Assembly: GCA_024228115.1 (NCBI GenBank)
Contig: JAAETT010000151.1
Location: 1 to 58,657, forward strand
Reading direction: 5' to 3'
Source of the DNA: a bacterium
Lineage (GTDB): Bacteria > Myxococcota_A > UBA9160 > UBA6930
Length of the DNA stretch: 58,657 nucleotides
Below, in pieces: positions 34,532 through 42,796 of the stretch (within the stretch, counting starts at the first letter, position 1; the number at the start of each line of letters is the position of its first letter). The notes beneath the pieces were generated by a model. It was not told where the DNA came from, did no database searches, and worked only from the letters and a program-made list of their open reading frames with translations. The position numbers and the translations under genes are program-made.

Positions 34532-35713
34532 CTACTTCAGCTGGCTGCGATCGTACTCGAGGATCGTGCGGGCGATGATCAGGTTCTGGATCTGACCGGT
34601 GCCCTCGTAGATATCCGTGATGCGCACATCCCGGAACCACTTCTCGAGAAGATGCTCGCGAGAGATCCCCATCGGTCCGAGCAGCTCGATGCAGCCCTGG
34701 GTGATCTCACGCACGGACGAGCCGCCCTTGGCCTTGCTGATGGAGGCTTCCAGGTTGTTCGGCTGGCCCTGGTCGGACAACCAGGCCGCATGACAGACGG
34801 TCAACTCCGCCGCTTCCTGAAGCGCTTCCAGTCGCTGGAACTTCGCCGCCACGGCCGACTGGCCTTGGGTGCCCGTCCCGTAGGAGAGGTCGACACCGGC
34901 CTGCTCCAGCTGCTCCCGAGTGAAATCGAGGGCCGCTTTGGACATGCCGAGGCCAAAGGCCGCCGTCATCGGGCGTGTGATGTTGAAGGTCTTCATCACA
35001 CCGCGGAAACCGCCGGAGCCCGCCTTCGGAATCTCCTCCTTGCCGCCCAGCAGGTTGCCGCGCGGAATGCGGCAATCCGTGAACACGTAGGTGGCGGTAT
35101 CGTCGGCGCGAATACCGAGCTTCTTCTCCTTGTGGGAGACCTGGAAGCCCGGCGTCTCCTTCTCGACCAGGAACGACTTGATGCCCGCACGGCCCGCAGA
35201 GCGATCCAGCGTGGCCCACATCACGACGCCATCAGCACGACAGCCGGTGGTCACGAAGATCTTCTCGCCGTTGATCACCCACTCGTCGGTCTCCTCATCG
35301 AGGACGGCGGTGGTCTGGACCAGCGAGGGATCGGAGCCGCAGCCCGGCTCGGTGATGGCCATCGAGAGCAACAGGCCGCCCCACTTGGCGCGCTGCTCTT
35401 CCGTGCCCGCCGCGCCGAGGGCGGCGTTGCCGAGACCCACGCCGCGGCCCTTGCGCATGCGCACGGAGTAGTCGCCCCAGGTCTCGGCCATCGTGATCAG
35501 CATGCCGATCACGCTCTGGCTCGTGTCTTCATCGTTGCGCTCGCCCATGAGGGACCAGACGCCCGGGAAGTCCTTGGCCTCGTCGAGCTCTTCGGGCGGG
35601 AACTCGGCTTCGTTCTCGTCGTAGTGTCGAGCGTACTTGCGGGCCACGAGTGCTTCCGTGCGAACGTAGTCGAGGATCTTGTTGTCGGTATCGGTCAGGT
35701 TGAAATCGATCAT
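34532..35713 (-). CDS. Acyl-CoA dehydrogenase, catalytic subunit candidate
   Basis: A 393-aa ACAD of standard length. SMAITEPGCGSDPSLVQTTA and WVINGEKIFVTTG line the FAD and substrate sites. FRDVRITDIYEGTGQIQ holds the catalytic Glu. It is the last gene of the hxlR-ACAD-ACAD operon, 46 bases after its partner, whose catalytic residue is missing. The pair resembles alpha2beta2 ACADs known from actinobacterial steroid degradation (FadE28/FadE29 type), where one subunit supplies the base. That comparison is inference. Substrate unknown. Confidence 0.88.
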   Translation of the reverse strand: MIDFNLTDTDNKILDYVRTEALVARKYARHYDENEAEFPPEELDEAKDFPGVWSLMGERNDEDTSQSVIGMLITMAETWGDYSVRMRKGRGVGLGNAALGAAGTEEQRAKWGGLLLSMAITEPGCGSDPSLVQTTAVLDEETDEWVINGEKIFVTTGCRADGVVMWATLDRSAGRAGIKSFLVEKETPGFQVSHKEKKLGIRADDTATYVFTDCRIPRGNLLGGKEEIPKAGSGGFRGVMKTFNITRPMTAAFGLGMSKAALDFTREQLEQAGVDLSYGTGTQGQSAVAAKFQRLEALQEAAELTVCHAAWLSDQGQPNNLEASISKAKGGSSVREITQGCIELLGPMGISREHLLEKWFRDVRITDIYEGTGQIQNLIIARTILEYDRSQLK

Positions 35714-35759
35714 TGGGATGTCTCCAGATCGTCGAAAGGTGAATTGGTTGCGGGCCGCG

Positions 35760-36875
35760 CTAGACGGCTGCGACGCCCTGGAGGACGCTCAGCGTGCGCG
35801 CAGCGCGGTACCACATCTCGACGGGATGTTCGCGGATGAAACCGTGGCCACCGAGCACCTGCAGGCCGTCATCGGCCAGCTTCATGCCCTTCTCCGAGGC
35901 GTACGTGGATGCGAAGATCGCAGCCTTGGTCGCATCTTCGAGGCTTTCGAGGGTGGCCGCGGCCTTCCAGGTGAGCCAGCGCATCGCGTGGGTCTCGATC
36001 TGCATGTCCGAGAGCATGAACGCGATGGCCTGCTTCTGGGCGATGGCCTCGCCAAAGGCGTGGCGATCCTTGGCGTAGGGAATCGCGTACTCGCGCACGG
36101 CGCGTGCCAGGCCGACCAGCAACGCCGCGTTGGCAGTGCGGGTGCCCGCAAGCAGACGCCCCGCATCGATCCCAGCCTCGCCGCCAAGGCGTGCTTCGGC
36201 CGGTACCTCCACCTTCTCCAGCTCGAGGCTCACGGTGGGCAGGCCCTTCATGCCGAGGTTCAGCTCGAGATCGCCGATCGTCAGGCCGGCGGCGTCCCTC
36301 GGCACGATGAACGCGTCGAGGCTCTCGGCGCCTGTGTCGGCACTCTGGGCATTTCGCGCGACCACCAGGAAGTGCTCGGCGCGATCGCCGAGCACGACGA
36401 AGCGCTTGTGGCCCGTCAGGACGAAGCCGCCTTCCTTCGCTTCTGCCGTGGTCTGGAGCGCTAGCGGATCGAATGCCGGAGACGGCTCGATCAAGGCCAA
36501 GCTCGCCGGAGCGAAGCGCTCCTCGCAGAAGCGCGGCAAGTAGCTGGCCTTCTGCTCGGCGGTTCCGAAATCGTTGATCGCGAACGCGAACACCGAGGGA
36601 TGGGTTGCGGCAATCGCCAGGCCCGGATCGCCGAACGCCAGTTCCTCGAGGATCAGTGCGTTCGTTATCGGCGAGCGGGGCTCGCCGCCACCGCCGAATT
36701 CTTCGGGCAGCTGGGTGTTGGTGAGACCGAGTTCCCATACCTGGTCGAGGACGCCGTCCGGAAGCGCACTGGCTTCGTCGGCGTCGCGCGCCACGGGACG
36801 GAGCACCTGCTCCGAGAACTCGCGCATCGCATCGCGCACGACTTCCTGCTCTTCGGTGGGTCCGAACGAGATCAT
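35760..36875 (-). CDS. Acyl-CoA dehydrogenase-like subunit without the catalytic glutamate
   Basis: A 371-aa ACAD fold starting MISFGPTEEQEVVRDAM at ATG 36875, after AGGAGTAACAAC. NTQLPEEFGGGG, LALIEPSPAFDPL, VLTGHKRFVVLGD and QVLGGHGFIREHPVEMWYRAAR follow the family. The C-terminus reads TLSVLQGVAAV and stops, where active enzymes read IYEGTxQI: Gln replaces the catalytic Glu and the last helix is absent. It is probably the non-catalytic partner of the adjacent ACAD. It begins four bases after the hxlR stop. Confidence 0.85.
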   Translation of the reverse strand: MISFGPTEEQEVVRDAMREFSEQVLRPVARDADEASALPDGVLDQVWELGLTNTQLPEEFGGGGEPRSPITNALILEELAFGDPGLAIAATHPSVFAFAINDFGTAEQKASYLPRFCEERFAPASLALIEPSPAFDPLALQTTAEAKEGGFVLTGHKRFVVLGDRAEHFLVVARNAQSADTGAESLDAFIVPRDAAGLTIGDLELNLGMKGLPTVSLELEKVEVPAEARLGGEAGIDAGRLLAGTRTANAALLVGLARAVREYAIPYAKDRHAFGEAIAQKQAIAFMLSDMQIETHAMRWLTWKAAATLESLEDATKAAIFASTYASEKGMKLADDGLQVLGGHGFIREHPVEMWYRAARTLSVLQGVAAV

Positions 36876-36879
36876 GTTG

Positions 36880-37611
36880 TTACTCCTGGGTTCCGCCCGA
36901 GGTCTCCGGCAACGTGCTCGGAGCCACGGGACGGGCAAGCTGGTGAAAGAAAGGATCCATGGCTTCGCGGCCGCCCTCTTTTTCGAGGAGGCCACGCTTG
37001 GCAGCGTCGCGGGCATCGAGGAGCCCGAGGGCAACCGCACACCAGACGCGGGCATCGGCCGTGTACCGGACGTCCGCACCACTGGCGAAGCCGGGTTCGA
37101 CCCGGCATTGGCCGCCGTGGATGCGAATGGACCAGACGCCACCGCCGGCGCCGGTGAGTCGCAGCTCGAAGACGACGTCCGCCTCCTTGGCCAGTTCCTC
37201 CCTCAGCAGGAAGGGCAAGGACTCGAGGATCGAGATGGCCGACGTTTCGGTGAACTGCTGGATATCCAGATCCAGCTCCTCCACCGCATGGTGGACGTAC
37301 CAGCGCGCGATCGCGGCAATGACGGGCTCCAACTCGCGAGCCCTCTCGGTCGCCGCGTAGGCCTGCCGCCCGCCATCGAGCTCCTGGGTGCCTACGAAAC
37401 CCGCCGCTGAGAGCTGACGCAGCCGGTTCGAGAGCACACGCGGCGTGATACCGGTGCGCTGGCGAAGCTCCTGGAAGCCGCGGGGCCCGCGCAGCAGGTG
37501 GCGGATGAGAACGAGCGCCCATTTGTCCCCGATCCAATCGAGCGCCCTTGCGACGGGATCGAAGATCTCGCCGGGCCGAGGAATAGGTGTGGGGGAGGCG
37601 TGCTCGGACAC
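36880..37611 (-). CDS. HxlR-type regulator with C-terminal SCP2-like domain
   Basis: A 243-aa protein. Residues ~14-105 form a winged helix of the HxlR family (ALDWIGDKWALVLIRHLLRGPRGFQELRQRTGITPRVLSNRLRQL in three segments). The remaining ~130 residues resemble an SCP2 lipid-binding domain (WSIRIHGGQCRVEPG, ALGLLDARDAAKRGLL). This pairing suggests a lipid- or acyl-CoA-sensing repressor for the two ACAD genes that follow in the same operon. A palindromic site lies seven bases upstream of its ATG, suggesting autoregulation. Confidence 0.8.
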   Translation of the reverse strand: MSEHASPTPIPRPGEIFDPVARALDWIGDKWALVLIRHLLRGPRGFQELRQRTGITPRVLSNRLRQLSAAGFVGTQELDGGRQAYAATERARELEPVIAAIARWYVHHAVEELDLDIQQFTETSAISILESLPFLLREELAKEADVVFELRLTGAGGGVWSIRIHGGQCRVEPGFASGADVRYTADARVWCAVALGLLDARDAAKRGLLEKEGGREAMDPFFHQLARPVAPSTLPETSGGTQE

Positions 37612-37617
37612 GGGACT

Positions 37618-37636
37618 AAGTATCTATCGGATACTT
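37618..37636. promoter_or_regulatory. Palindromic operator candidate for the HxlR-type regulator
   Basis: AAGTATC-TATCG-GATACTT, a perfect 7-bp inverted repeat with a 5-base spacer, seven bases before the start codon of the hxlR-ACAD operon. Size and symmetry suit HxlR-family operators. rnpB starts ~100 bases away on the other strand. Confidence 0.55.
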
Positions 37637-37733
37637 GCCACCAGGTCAAACGGATTCTTGCCCCCAGGGGCACCTGAGTTCAGGCTCCATGGAACCAGCG
37701 CCCATTGACGGGAGCGGGTAGCCTCTCCCCGCC

Positions 37734-38151
37734 GGAGGTGGACGGAGGATCGCCGGCGGGCAAGCATCGCCCGCGGGAGGAAAGTCCGGGCTCCATAGGG
37801 CAGGGAGGTCGCTAACGGCGACCCGGGGTGACCCGAGGGAAAGCGCCACAGAAACGACACCGCCGATGGCCCTTGATCCCGGCCGCTCTGAGAGGGGTAG
37901 CCGGAGGAGGCACAGGCAAGGGTGAAAACGTGGGGTAAGAGCCCACGCGCGACAGCCGGGTGACCGGCGGCGGGGCAAGCCCCTCCCGGAGCAAGCTCGA
38001 ATAGGGACATCGCTGAGGGCGACCCGCCCAAGGTCCGCAAGGGCCCGGTGTCCGGGTGAGAGTGCTGGAGCGACGCAGCAATGCGCCGCCTAGATGAATG
38101 ATCCTTGCCGGCCTCCGGGCCGGAACAGAACCCGGCTTATAGTCCACCTCC
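37734..38151 (+). ncRNA. rnpB: RNase P RNA (bacterial type A)
   Basis: Catalytic RNA that matures tRNA 5' ends. The universal P4 strand GAGGAAAGTCCGGGCTCC is at 37777-37794. The 3' conserved block has AGATGAATGA and ACAGAACCCGGCTTAT (38125-38140). Helix P1 fixes the ends: GGAGGTGGAC (37734-37743) pairs with GTCCACCTCC (38142-38151). About 418 nt, normal for type A. It is immediately followed by a 41-bp hairpin repeat. Confidence 0.95.
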
Positions 38152-38155
38152 GGCA

Positions 38156-38240
38156 CGGGGACGTTCCTTGCGAACTTGCGATGTTGAGATTGTGGGGAAC
38201 CCACAATCTCAACATCGCAAGTTCGCAAGGAACGTCCCCG
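38156..38240. repeat. 41-bp perfect hairpin (REP/MITE-like element)
   Basis: 38156-38196 is the exact reverse complement of 38200-38240, leaving a 3-base GAA loop, so the element folds into an uninterrupted 41-bp stem. It sits four bases after rnpB and ten bases after the stop of the convergent N-acetyltransferase gene, filling the whole space between them. No T-run follows the stem on either strand. The arms start GGGGACGTTCCTTGCGAAC. Perfect long palindromes of this kind are often spread by REP-associated (Y1) transposases; none is encoded here. It may also serve as a bidirectional terminator. Confidence 0.9.
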
Positions 38241-38249
38241 CCTCTTTGC

Positions 38250-39326
38250 TTACAGCTCTCGCCGCAGGCAGCGGAGCTTGCCGCGCCGGGCCGGGTCGTA
38301 GCTCTTCCACTTGGCCGGCGGCAGCTGGTCCGGCGGTACCTGGGAGAATCCCTGCCGTTCGAAGAAGGCCGCGACCCTCTGCGAGGTCGTGCAGGCAAAG
38401 ATCCCACGCAACCCCAGGGAAGCTGCGCGCTCGACGGCGTGCGCCACCAGATGTTGGCCCACACCCTCCCCGAGAAATCGGGTCAACGTATACAGGGCGC
38501 TGATTTCGCCCTGGTCGCCCCAGTGGAGGAGTGCGCCCATCCCCGCGAGGTGGTGATCCTCGACGAAGGCGCCGAAGCCGCTGACCAGGATGCGATCGAT
38601 CTCCGCTTCGCTACGCGGTGCGAGGTAGCCCTCCTCCATGCCCCGAGCGACAAGGTCGGCGGCGGCCGTGTAGTCGTCGATAGTCAACGCGCGCACGCCG
38701 ACATAACGTTCGCGCGTGAACAGCGTTCCGACACCACTGTAGGTGAAGAGCTCGTCGGTCAGCCCGGCGGCCGTACACACGTTCACCGCAGGCAGGCCCG
38801 CGCCGAGAAGAGCGGCGACTTCACTCCAGAGCGCCATCCGGTCGCGCCCGGCCAGGCTGCTTCCGCCCTCGGCGAGCCAACCCTTCAGTTCCTCCAGGTG
38901 GACGAAGGAATGGCGGCCTTCCTGGGTCGTCACGAGGCCACCTTCCCCATCGAGCCGTACCACTTTGAAGAAGCGCAATCCGGTCGCCAGGTTGCGAAGC
39001 CCTGAGGCGAAGTCATCGGCCCCGACCTGGACGCCAACCCGAGCGGCTTTGTCCAACTGGCGCCACAACGCGCCCTCCAGCCGGTCCTCCTCGGCGGAAA
39101 ACGTGGCGCCCAGGGAGTGCAAGTTCAGCACCTCCCGATCCGGCGCGACCAGCACCACGCGCCCCCCCCCCTCCTCCAGGATCTCGAGCGCCCGGGTCAC
39201 GGCGGGATGGCGCAGATCGTCGGAAAGGGGGGTTGCTAGAGCAAGCGTTCGACCGCGAAACTCGCGCTGATAGAAGGCGCGCTCGGAGAATCCGGGCGCC
39301 ATGGCTTCCGAGGCCGGATCGGACAT
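38250..39326 (-). CDS. N-acetylglutamate synthase-like protein (kinase-like + GNAT domains)
   Basis: A 358-aa protein. Residues ~20-200 resemble the amino-acid-kinase-like domain of N-acetylglutamate synthases (RTLALATPLSDDLR, GLTDELFTYSGVGTLF). The C-terminal ~150 residues are a GNAT acetyltransferase with RFLGEGVGQHLVAHAVE (acetyl-CoA pyrophosphate loop) and a terminal FFERQGFSQVPPDQLP. The expected reaction is acetyl-CoA plus glutamate, first step of arginine synthesis. No other arginine gene is nearby. Start ATG 39326; the open frame extends much further upstream but only as the complement of the SLC13 gene. Confidence 0.75.
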   Translation of the reverse strand: MSDPASEAMAPGFSERAFYQREFRGRTLALATPLSDDLRHPAVTRALEILEEGGGRVVLVAPDREVLNLHSLGATFSAEEDRLEGALWRQLDKAARVGVQVGADDFASGLRNLATGLRFFKVVRLDGEGGLVTTQEGRHSFVHLEELKGWLAEGGSSLAGRDRMALWSEVAALLGAGLPAVNVCTAAGLTDELFTYSGVGTLFTRERYVGVRALTIDDYTAAADLVARGMEEGYLAPRSEAEIDRILVSGFGAFVEDHHLAGMGALLHWGDQGEISALYTLTRFLGEGVGQHLVAHAVERAASLGLRGIFACTTSQRVAAFFERQGFSQVPPDQLPPAKWKSYDPARRGKLRCLRREL

Positions 39327-39374
39327 CGGCGAATTGTCGCGGATCGCCGGCCATCTCGGTATGGTGGCGCCTCG

Positions 39375-41153
39375 ATGGGATTCGACGGCTGGCTCACGCT
39401 CGGCGTACTCGTCTTGATGGTGGCCGCGATGGTCCGGGAGGTCGCGGGACCGGACCTCATCGTCATGGCGGGCTTGTTCGCCTTGGCGGCTACCGGCGTG
39501 CTGACGCCTGAGGAGACTTTCTCCGGTTTCGCGAATCCGGCGATGGCCGCGGTGGGAGCCTTGTTCATCGTTTCCGCCGGCCTGCGGGAGACCGGCCTCC
39601 TGGAAGCGGCCGTGGTGCGTCTGTTTGGCCGGGCGCGGGGAGAGTTCTCGGCTCTTACCCGCATGTGCCCTCCCCTGGCAGGCTTCTCGGCATTCCTGAA
39701 CAACGCACCGATCGTCGCCATGATGACCCCGGTGGTGATCGAGTGGGCGCGCCGCCGAGGCCTCTCGCCGAGCCGTTTCCTGATCCCGCTCTCCTACTCG
39801 ACCATCCTCGGCAGCCTGCTCACGGTGATCGGAACGAGCGTCAACCTCACGGTGGCTGGCTTGATCGTCCAGGCCGACATGCCAGCGATGCGCTTCTTCG
39901 AGCTGCTGCCGGTTGGACTTCCCGTGTGTTTCGCCGGGCTCGCCTACATCGTCTTCGTCGCGCCCCGCTTGATCCCAGCGCGCCAGGACCTCGCCCAGCA
40001 ACTCGGCGAGCAGAGACGCGAGTACACCGCGGCGATGCGGGTCGAAACCGGCAGCCTCCTGGCTGGGGAAACCGTCGAAGAGGCCGGCCTTCGCCAGCTT
40101 CCCGGCCTCTTCCTGATCGAAATCGATCGGGGCGGACGAACGATCACGCCGGTCGCTCCCCAGGAAGTCCTGCGTGAGGGGGACCGGCTGGTCTTTGCCG
40201 GTGCCGTCGCCACAATCGTCGATCTCCAGCGCTTCCCTGGCCTGGTTCCCGATACGGTCGATGCAGCCGACCAGGGCGGTGGCGAACCGCGAGAGCGCCG
40301 CTTGATCGAGGCCGTGATCTCGAGCAGTTCTCCCCTTCGCGGCCAGAGCGTCCGTGACGCCAACTTCCGGACGTCCTTCGATGCCGCCGTCGTGGCGGTG
40401 CACCGCAACGGCGAGCGCGTGGGCGGGAAGATCGGCGAGATCGTATTGCGGCCCGGCGATACGCTTCTGCTCCAGACGGCCGTCGGCTTCATGCGAGCCC
40501 ACGGCAACAGCCTGGATTTCTACCTCGTGAGTGAGATCGGCGGCCACGTTGCACCGCGCACGGAGAAAGCCGGCCTGGCGATCGCCATCCTGGTCGGGAT
40601 GGTCGGTATCGCCGCCCTCGACATCCTTCCGATCTCCATCGCGTCCTTCATCGCGGTCGGCGCGCTCATCGGCACGCGCTGCATCGACGGTAGAATCGCA
40701 AGGCAGAGCGTCGAATGGAACGTGCTCGTCGTAATCGGTGCGGGCCTGGGCATCGCATTGGCCATGCAGAAATCGGGCGCGGCCAGTGAGATCGCCAGCC
40801 TGCTCGTCGGCGGCACCGGCCAACTCGGCCCCTGGATCACACTGGCTGCCGTCTATCTGGTGACCGTCCTGCTCTCGGAATTCCTGCACCACAATGCAGC
40901 CGTGGCGATCATGTTCCCGATCGCGATCCAGGCAGCAAGCCAGGTCGGAGCCGATCCGCGCGGCTTCATCATGGCCATCGCCATGGGGGCGAACTGCGCC
41001 TTCGCCAACCCGGTGACCTATCAAACCCACTTGATCGTCTACGGCCCGGGCGGCTATCGGTTCACCGATTTCGTGCGCGTCGGTCTACCCCTGGACCTGC
41101 TCTGCGCGGCCGTCGCACTGACGGTCATCCCGTGGATCTGGCCGCTCGGCTAG
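39375..41153 (+). CDS. SLC13/DASS-type transporter with two RCK_C (TrkA-C) domains
   Basis: A 592-aa inner-membrane permease. About five helices precede a cytoplasmic region (about 205-385) containing two TrkA-C-like modules (APQEVLREGDRLVFAGA and GEIVLRPGDTLLLQTA), then about six more helices. The SNT-type motifs are recognisable: FLNNAPIVAMMTPV and IGTSVNL in the first half, HHNAAVAIMFPIA and NCAFANPVTYQTHLIV in the second. Proteins of this build carry sulfate, dicarboxylates or other anions with Na+; a sulfate role would suit the nearby PAP phosphatase but is inference. Confidence 0.85.
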   Translation: MGFDGWLTLGVLVLMVAAMVREVAGPDLIVMAGLFALAATGVLTPEETFSGFANPAMAAVGALFIVSAGLRETGLLEAAVVRLFGRARGEFSALTRMCPPLAGFSAFLNNAPIVAMMTPVVIEWARRRGLSPSRFLIPLSYSTILGSLLTVIGTSVNLTVAGLIVQADMPAMRFFELLPVGLPVCFAGLAYIVFVAPRLIPARQDLAQQLGEQRREYTAAMRVETGSLLAGETVEEAGLRQLPGLFLIEIDRGGRTITPVAPQEVLREGDRLVFAGAVATIVDLQRFPGLVPDTVDAADQGGGEPRERRLIEAVISSSSPLRGQSVRDANFRTSFDAAVVAVHRNGERVGGKIGEIVLRPGDTLLLQTAVGFMRAHGNSLDFYLVSEIGGHVAPRTEKAGLAIAILVGMVGIAALDILPISIASFIAVGALIGTRCIDGRIARQSVEWNVLVVIGAGLGIALAMQKSGAASEIASLLVGGTGQLGPWITLAAVYLVTVLLSEFLHHNAAVAIMFPIAIQAASQVGADPRGFIMAIAMGANCAFANPVTYQTHLIVYGPGGYRFTDFVRVGLPLDLLCAAVALTVIPWIWPLG

Positions 41154-41669
41154 ATGCGCATCGACGCCTACCTCCCGGAGTTCACCTTTTCCGAGCGCCA
41201 CATCATCCAGGTAGACGCTCCACCGGCTCGGGTCTATCCCGTCGCGCGCCACCTCGATTTCAACGATTCCCGGATCATCCGTGCGCTGTTCCGAATGCGA
41301 GGCTTGCCTGCCGAGGATCTCCGCCTGGATTCCCTGCTGGGCGATCGGCCCGGCTTCGCGATCCTGGAAGAGCGGCCGCCGGAGGAATTCGTGATCGGCC
41401 TGATGGCCGAGGGCACGCGGCGGATCAAGATCGAAAGCGCTGAGGCCTTCCATGCCTTTGCGCCCGCCCAGGGCCTGCGCATCGCCTGGAATTTCCACCT
41501 GCGTCCCGTGGAGGACGGCACCCTCGTTTCGACACAGACACGCGTGCAGTGCCTGGGCGCGACAACGCGGCGCCTGTTTCGGCTCTACTGGCTGGTCATC
41601 CGCCCGTTCAGCGGCTGGATCCGGCTCGAAATGCTGCGCACCCTGAAGCGACAGGCCGAAACGGGCTGA
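41154..41669 (+). CDS. SRPBCC/START-like protein (putative)
   Basis: A 171-aa protein beginning directly after the transporter stop. The strand-helix pattern (VDAPPARVYPVARHLDF at the start, WNFHLRPVEDGTLVSTQTRVQC in the middle, and a long C-terminal helix with FSGWIRLEML) resembles the START/polyketide-cyclase fold with a hydrophobic cavity. No catalytic residues can be named. It is co-transcribed with the transporter, and its stop is three bases from the convergent phosphatase gene. Confidence 0.5.
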   Translation: MRIDAYLPEFTFSERHIIQVDAPPARVYPVARHLDFNDSRIIRALFRMRGLPAEDLRLDSLLGDRPGFAILEERPPEEFVIGLMAEGTRRIKIESAEAFHAFAPAQGLRIAWNFHLRPVEDGTLVSTQTRVQCLGATTRRLFRLYWLVIRPFSGWIRLEMLRTLKRQAETG

Positions 41670-41672
41670 GCC

Positions 41673-42653
41673 CTACTCGCCGCGGACCTCGCGCACGGCG
41701 GCGATCACTTCGTCATGAATCGTGCCGGAAGTCGCAACGATGCCGCGGTTGTTCTCGAGCGTGCGCCCGCGGGAGAAATCGAGGTCGCTTCCGAACACGT
41801 CCGTCACCCGGCCGCCGGCCTCCTCCACCACGATCTTGCCCGCGGCATGATCCCAGATCTTCTCCCGGTAGTCCTTCCGCGTGGGCATCCGCAGGTAGAT
41901 CGAGGCGTCGCCCCGGGCGACGGCTCCATACTTGCACTGGCTGTCGATGCGAAAAGGCTCCTGGGTGATGCCGAGACGGGCCGCGATTCGGGCCGATTCG
42001 CTCTGGTCGGAATGGGCCGATTCGACGGACTCGCAGAATCGCGCTTCGGCCGGGATTGCCACCTTCGCGACGTGAAGCGGAGCGCCGGGCCCATCTCCTG
42101 CGAGCGCATGTTCCCGTGCTCCCTGGCCACGCACCGCCGAGAAGAGCAAGCCCGGGCCTTCGGGCCCTTGCAGGTTCGGGCAGCCGAGCACACCCAGCAC
42201 GACCTGGCCCTGCTCGATCAGCCCAAGCGCCACGGCATACTGCTCGCCGCGAAGAAATCCCTTGGTTCCGTCGATCGGATCGAGCGTCCAGTAGCGGCCC
42301 GTGTCAGCCTGGGCGCCGCCCCGATCGATCCAGCCGAGCACAGCGGCCTCATCGACCTCCCCTTCGACCTCGGCCGCGACCTCTCTTGCGACCGCGGCTC
42401 GCAGCACCGCCTGATCCCCTGCGCGCAACTCGGCGGAATCCTCTTCGCCCACCACCGGATCCTCGGGCAGTACGCCCGCGAGCCGCTGGCAGACGATCGC
42501 CTGGGAGGCAAAATCCGCCACCGTGACGGGGCTCTTGTCCTTCTTCTCGAGAGTGTCCGCAGTGACGAGCCGCTGTTGAACCGCACGGCAGACCCGTGCT
42601 GCGGCCCGCACGGCCTCCAGGGCAACTTCGAGTTCAGCAGCATATTCGGTCAA
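41673..42653 (-). CDS. 3'(2'),5'-bisphosphate nucleotidase (HAL2/CysQ-like)
   Basis: A 326-aa Mg-dependent, Li-sensitive phosphatase family protein that removes PAP made in sulfate assimilation and sulfation. Motifs: KKDKSPVTVADFASQ, GEEDS, WTLDPIDGTKGFLRG (metal-binding D-P-I-D-G-T) and WDHAAGKIVVEEAGG. The longer eukaryote-like arrangement (about 330 aa) is nearer HAL2 than E. coli CysQ. I chose TTG 42653 because GGGAGG lies five bases before it; ATG 42710 would add 19 residues without a ribosome-binding site. Confidence 0.85.
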   Translation of the reverse strand: MTEYAAELEVALEAVRAAARVCRAVQQRLVTADTLEKKDKSPVTVADFASQAIVCQRLAGVLPEDPVVGEEDSAELRAGDQAVLRAAVAREVAAEVEGEVDEAAVLGWIDRGGAQADTGRYWTLDPIDGTKGFLRGEQYAVALGLIEQGQVVLGVLGCPNLQGPEGPGLLFSAVRGQGAREHALAGDGPGAPLHVAKVAIPAEARFCESVESAHSDQSESARIAARLGITQEPFRIDSQCKYGAVARGDASIYLRMPTRKDYREKIWDHAAGKIVVEEAGGRVTDVFGSDLDFSRGRTLENNRGIVATSGTIHDEVIAAVREVRGE

Positions 42654-42796
42654 GATGGCCTCCCTTTGGGCAGCGGAACATGCCAAACCTGGGAAGCTCC
42701 GTCGTGTCATCGCTAGGGCGAACTTGCCGGTCGCGCGGCCCGACCGAGACTTCGGCTCGCCTCCATTCAGACGAAAGGCCGAGACGATCGACTGGG

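Noticed and set aside
39327-41030. Minus-strand extension of the N-acetyltransferase across the SLC13 gene
   Set aside because: It is the complement of membrane helices of the transporter; ATG 39326 matches the family start.
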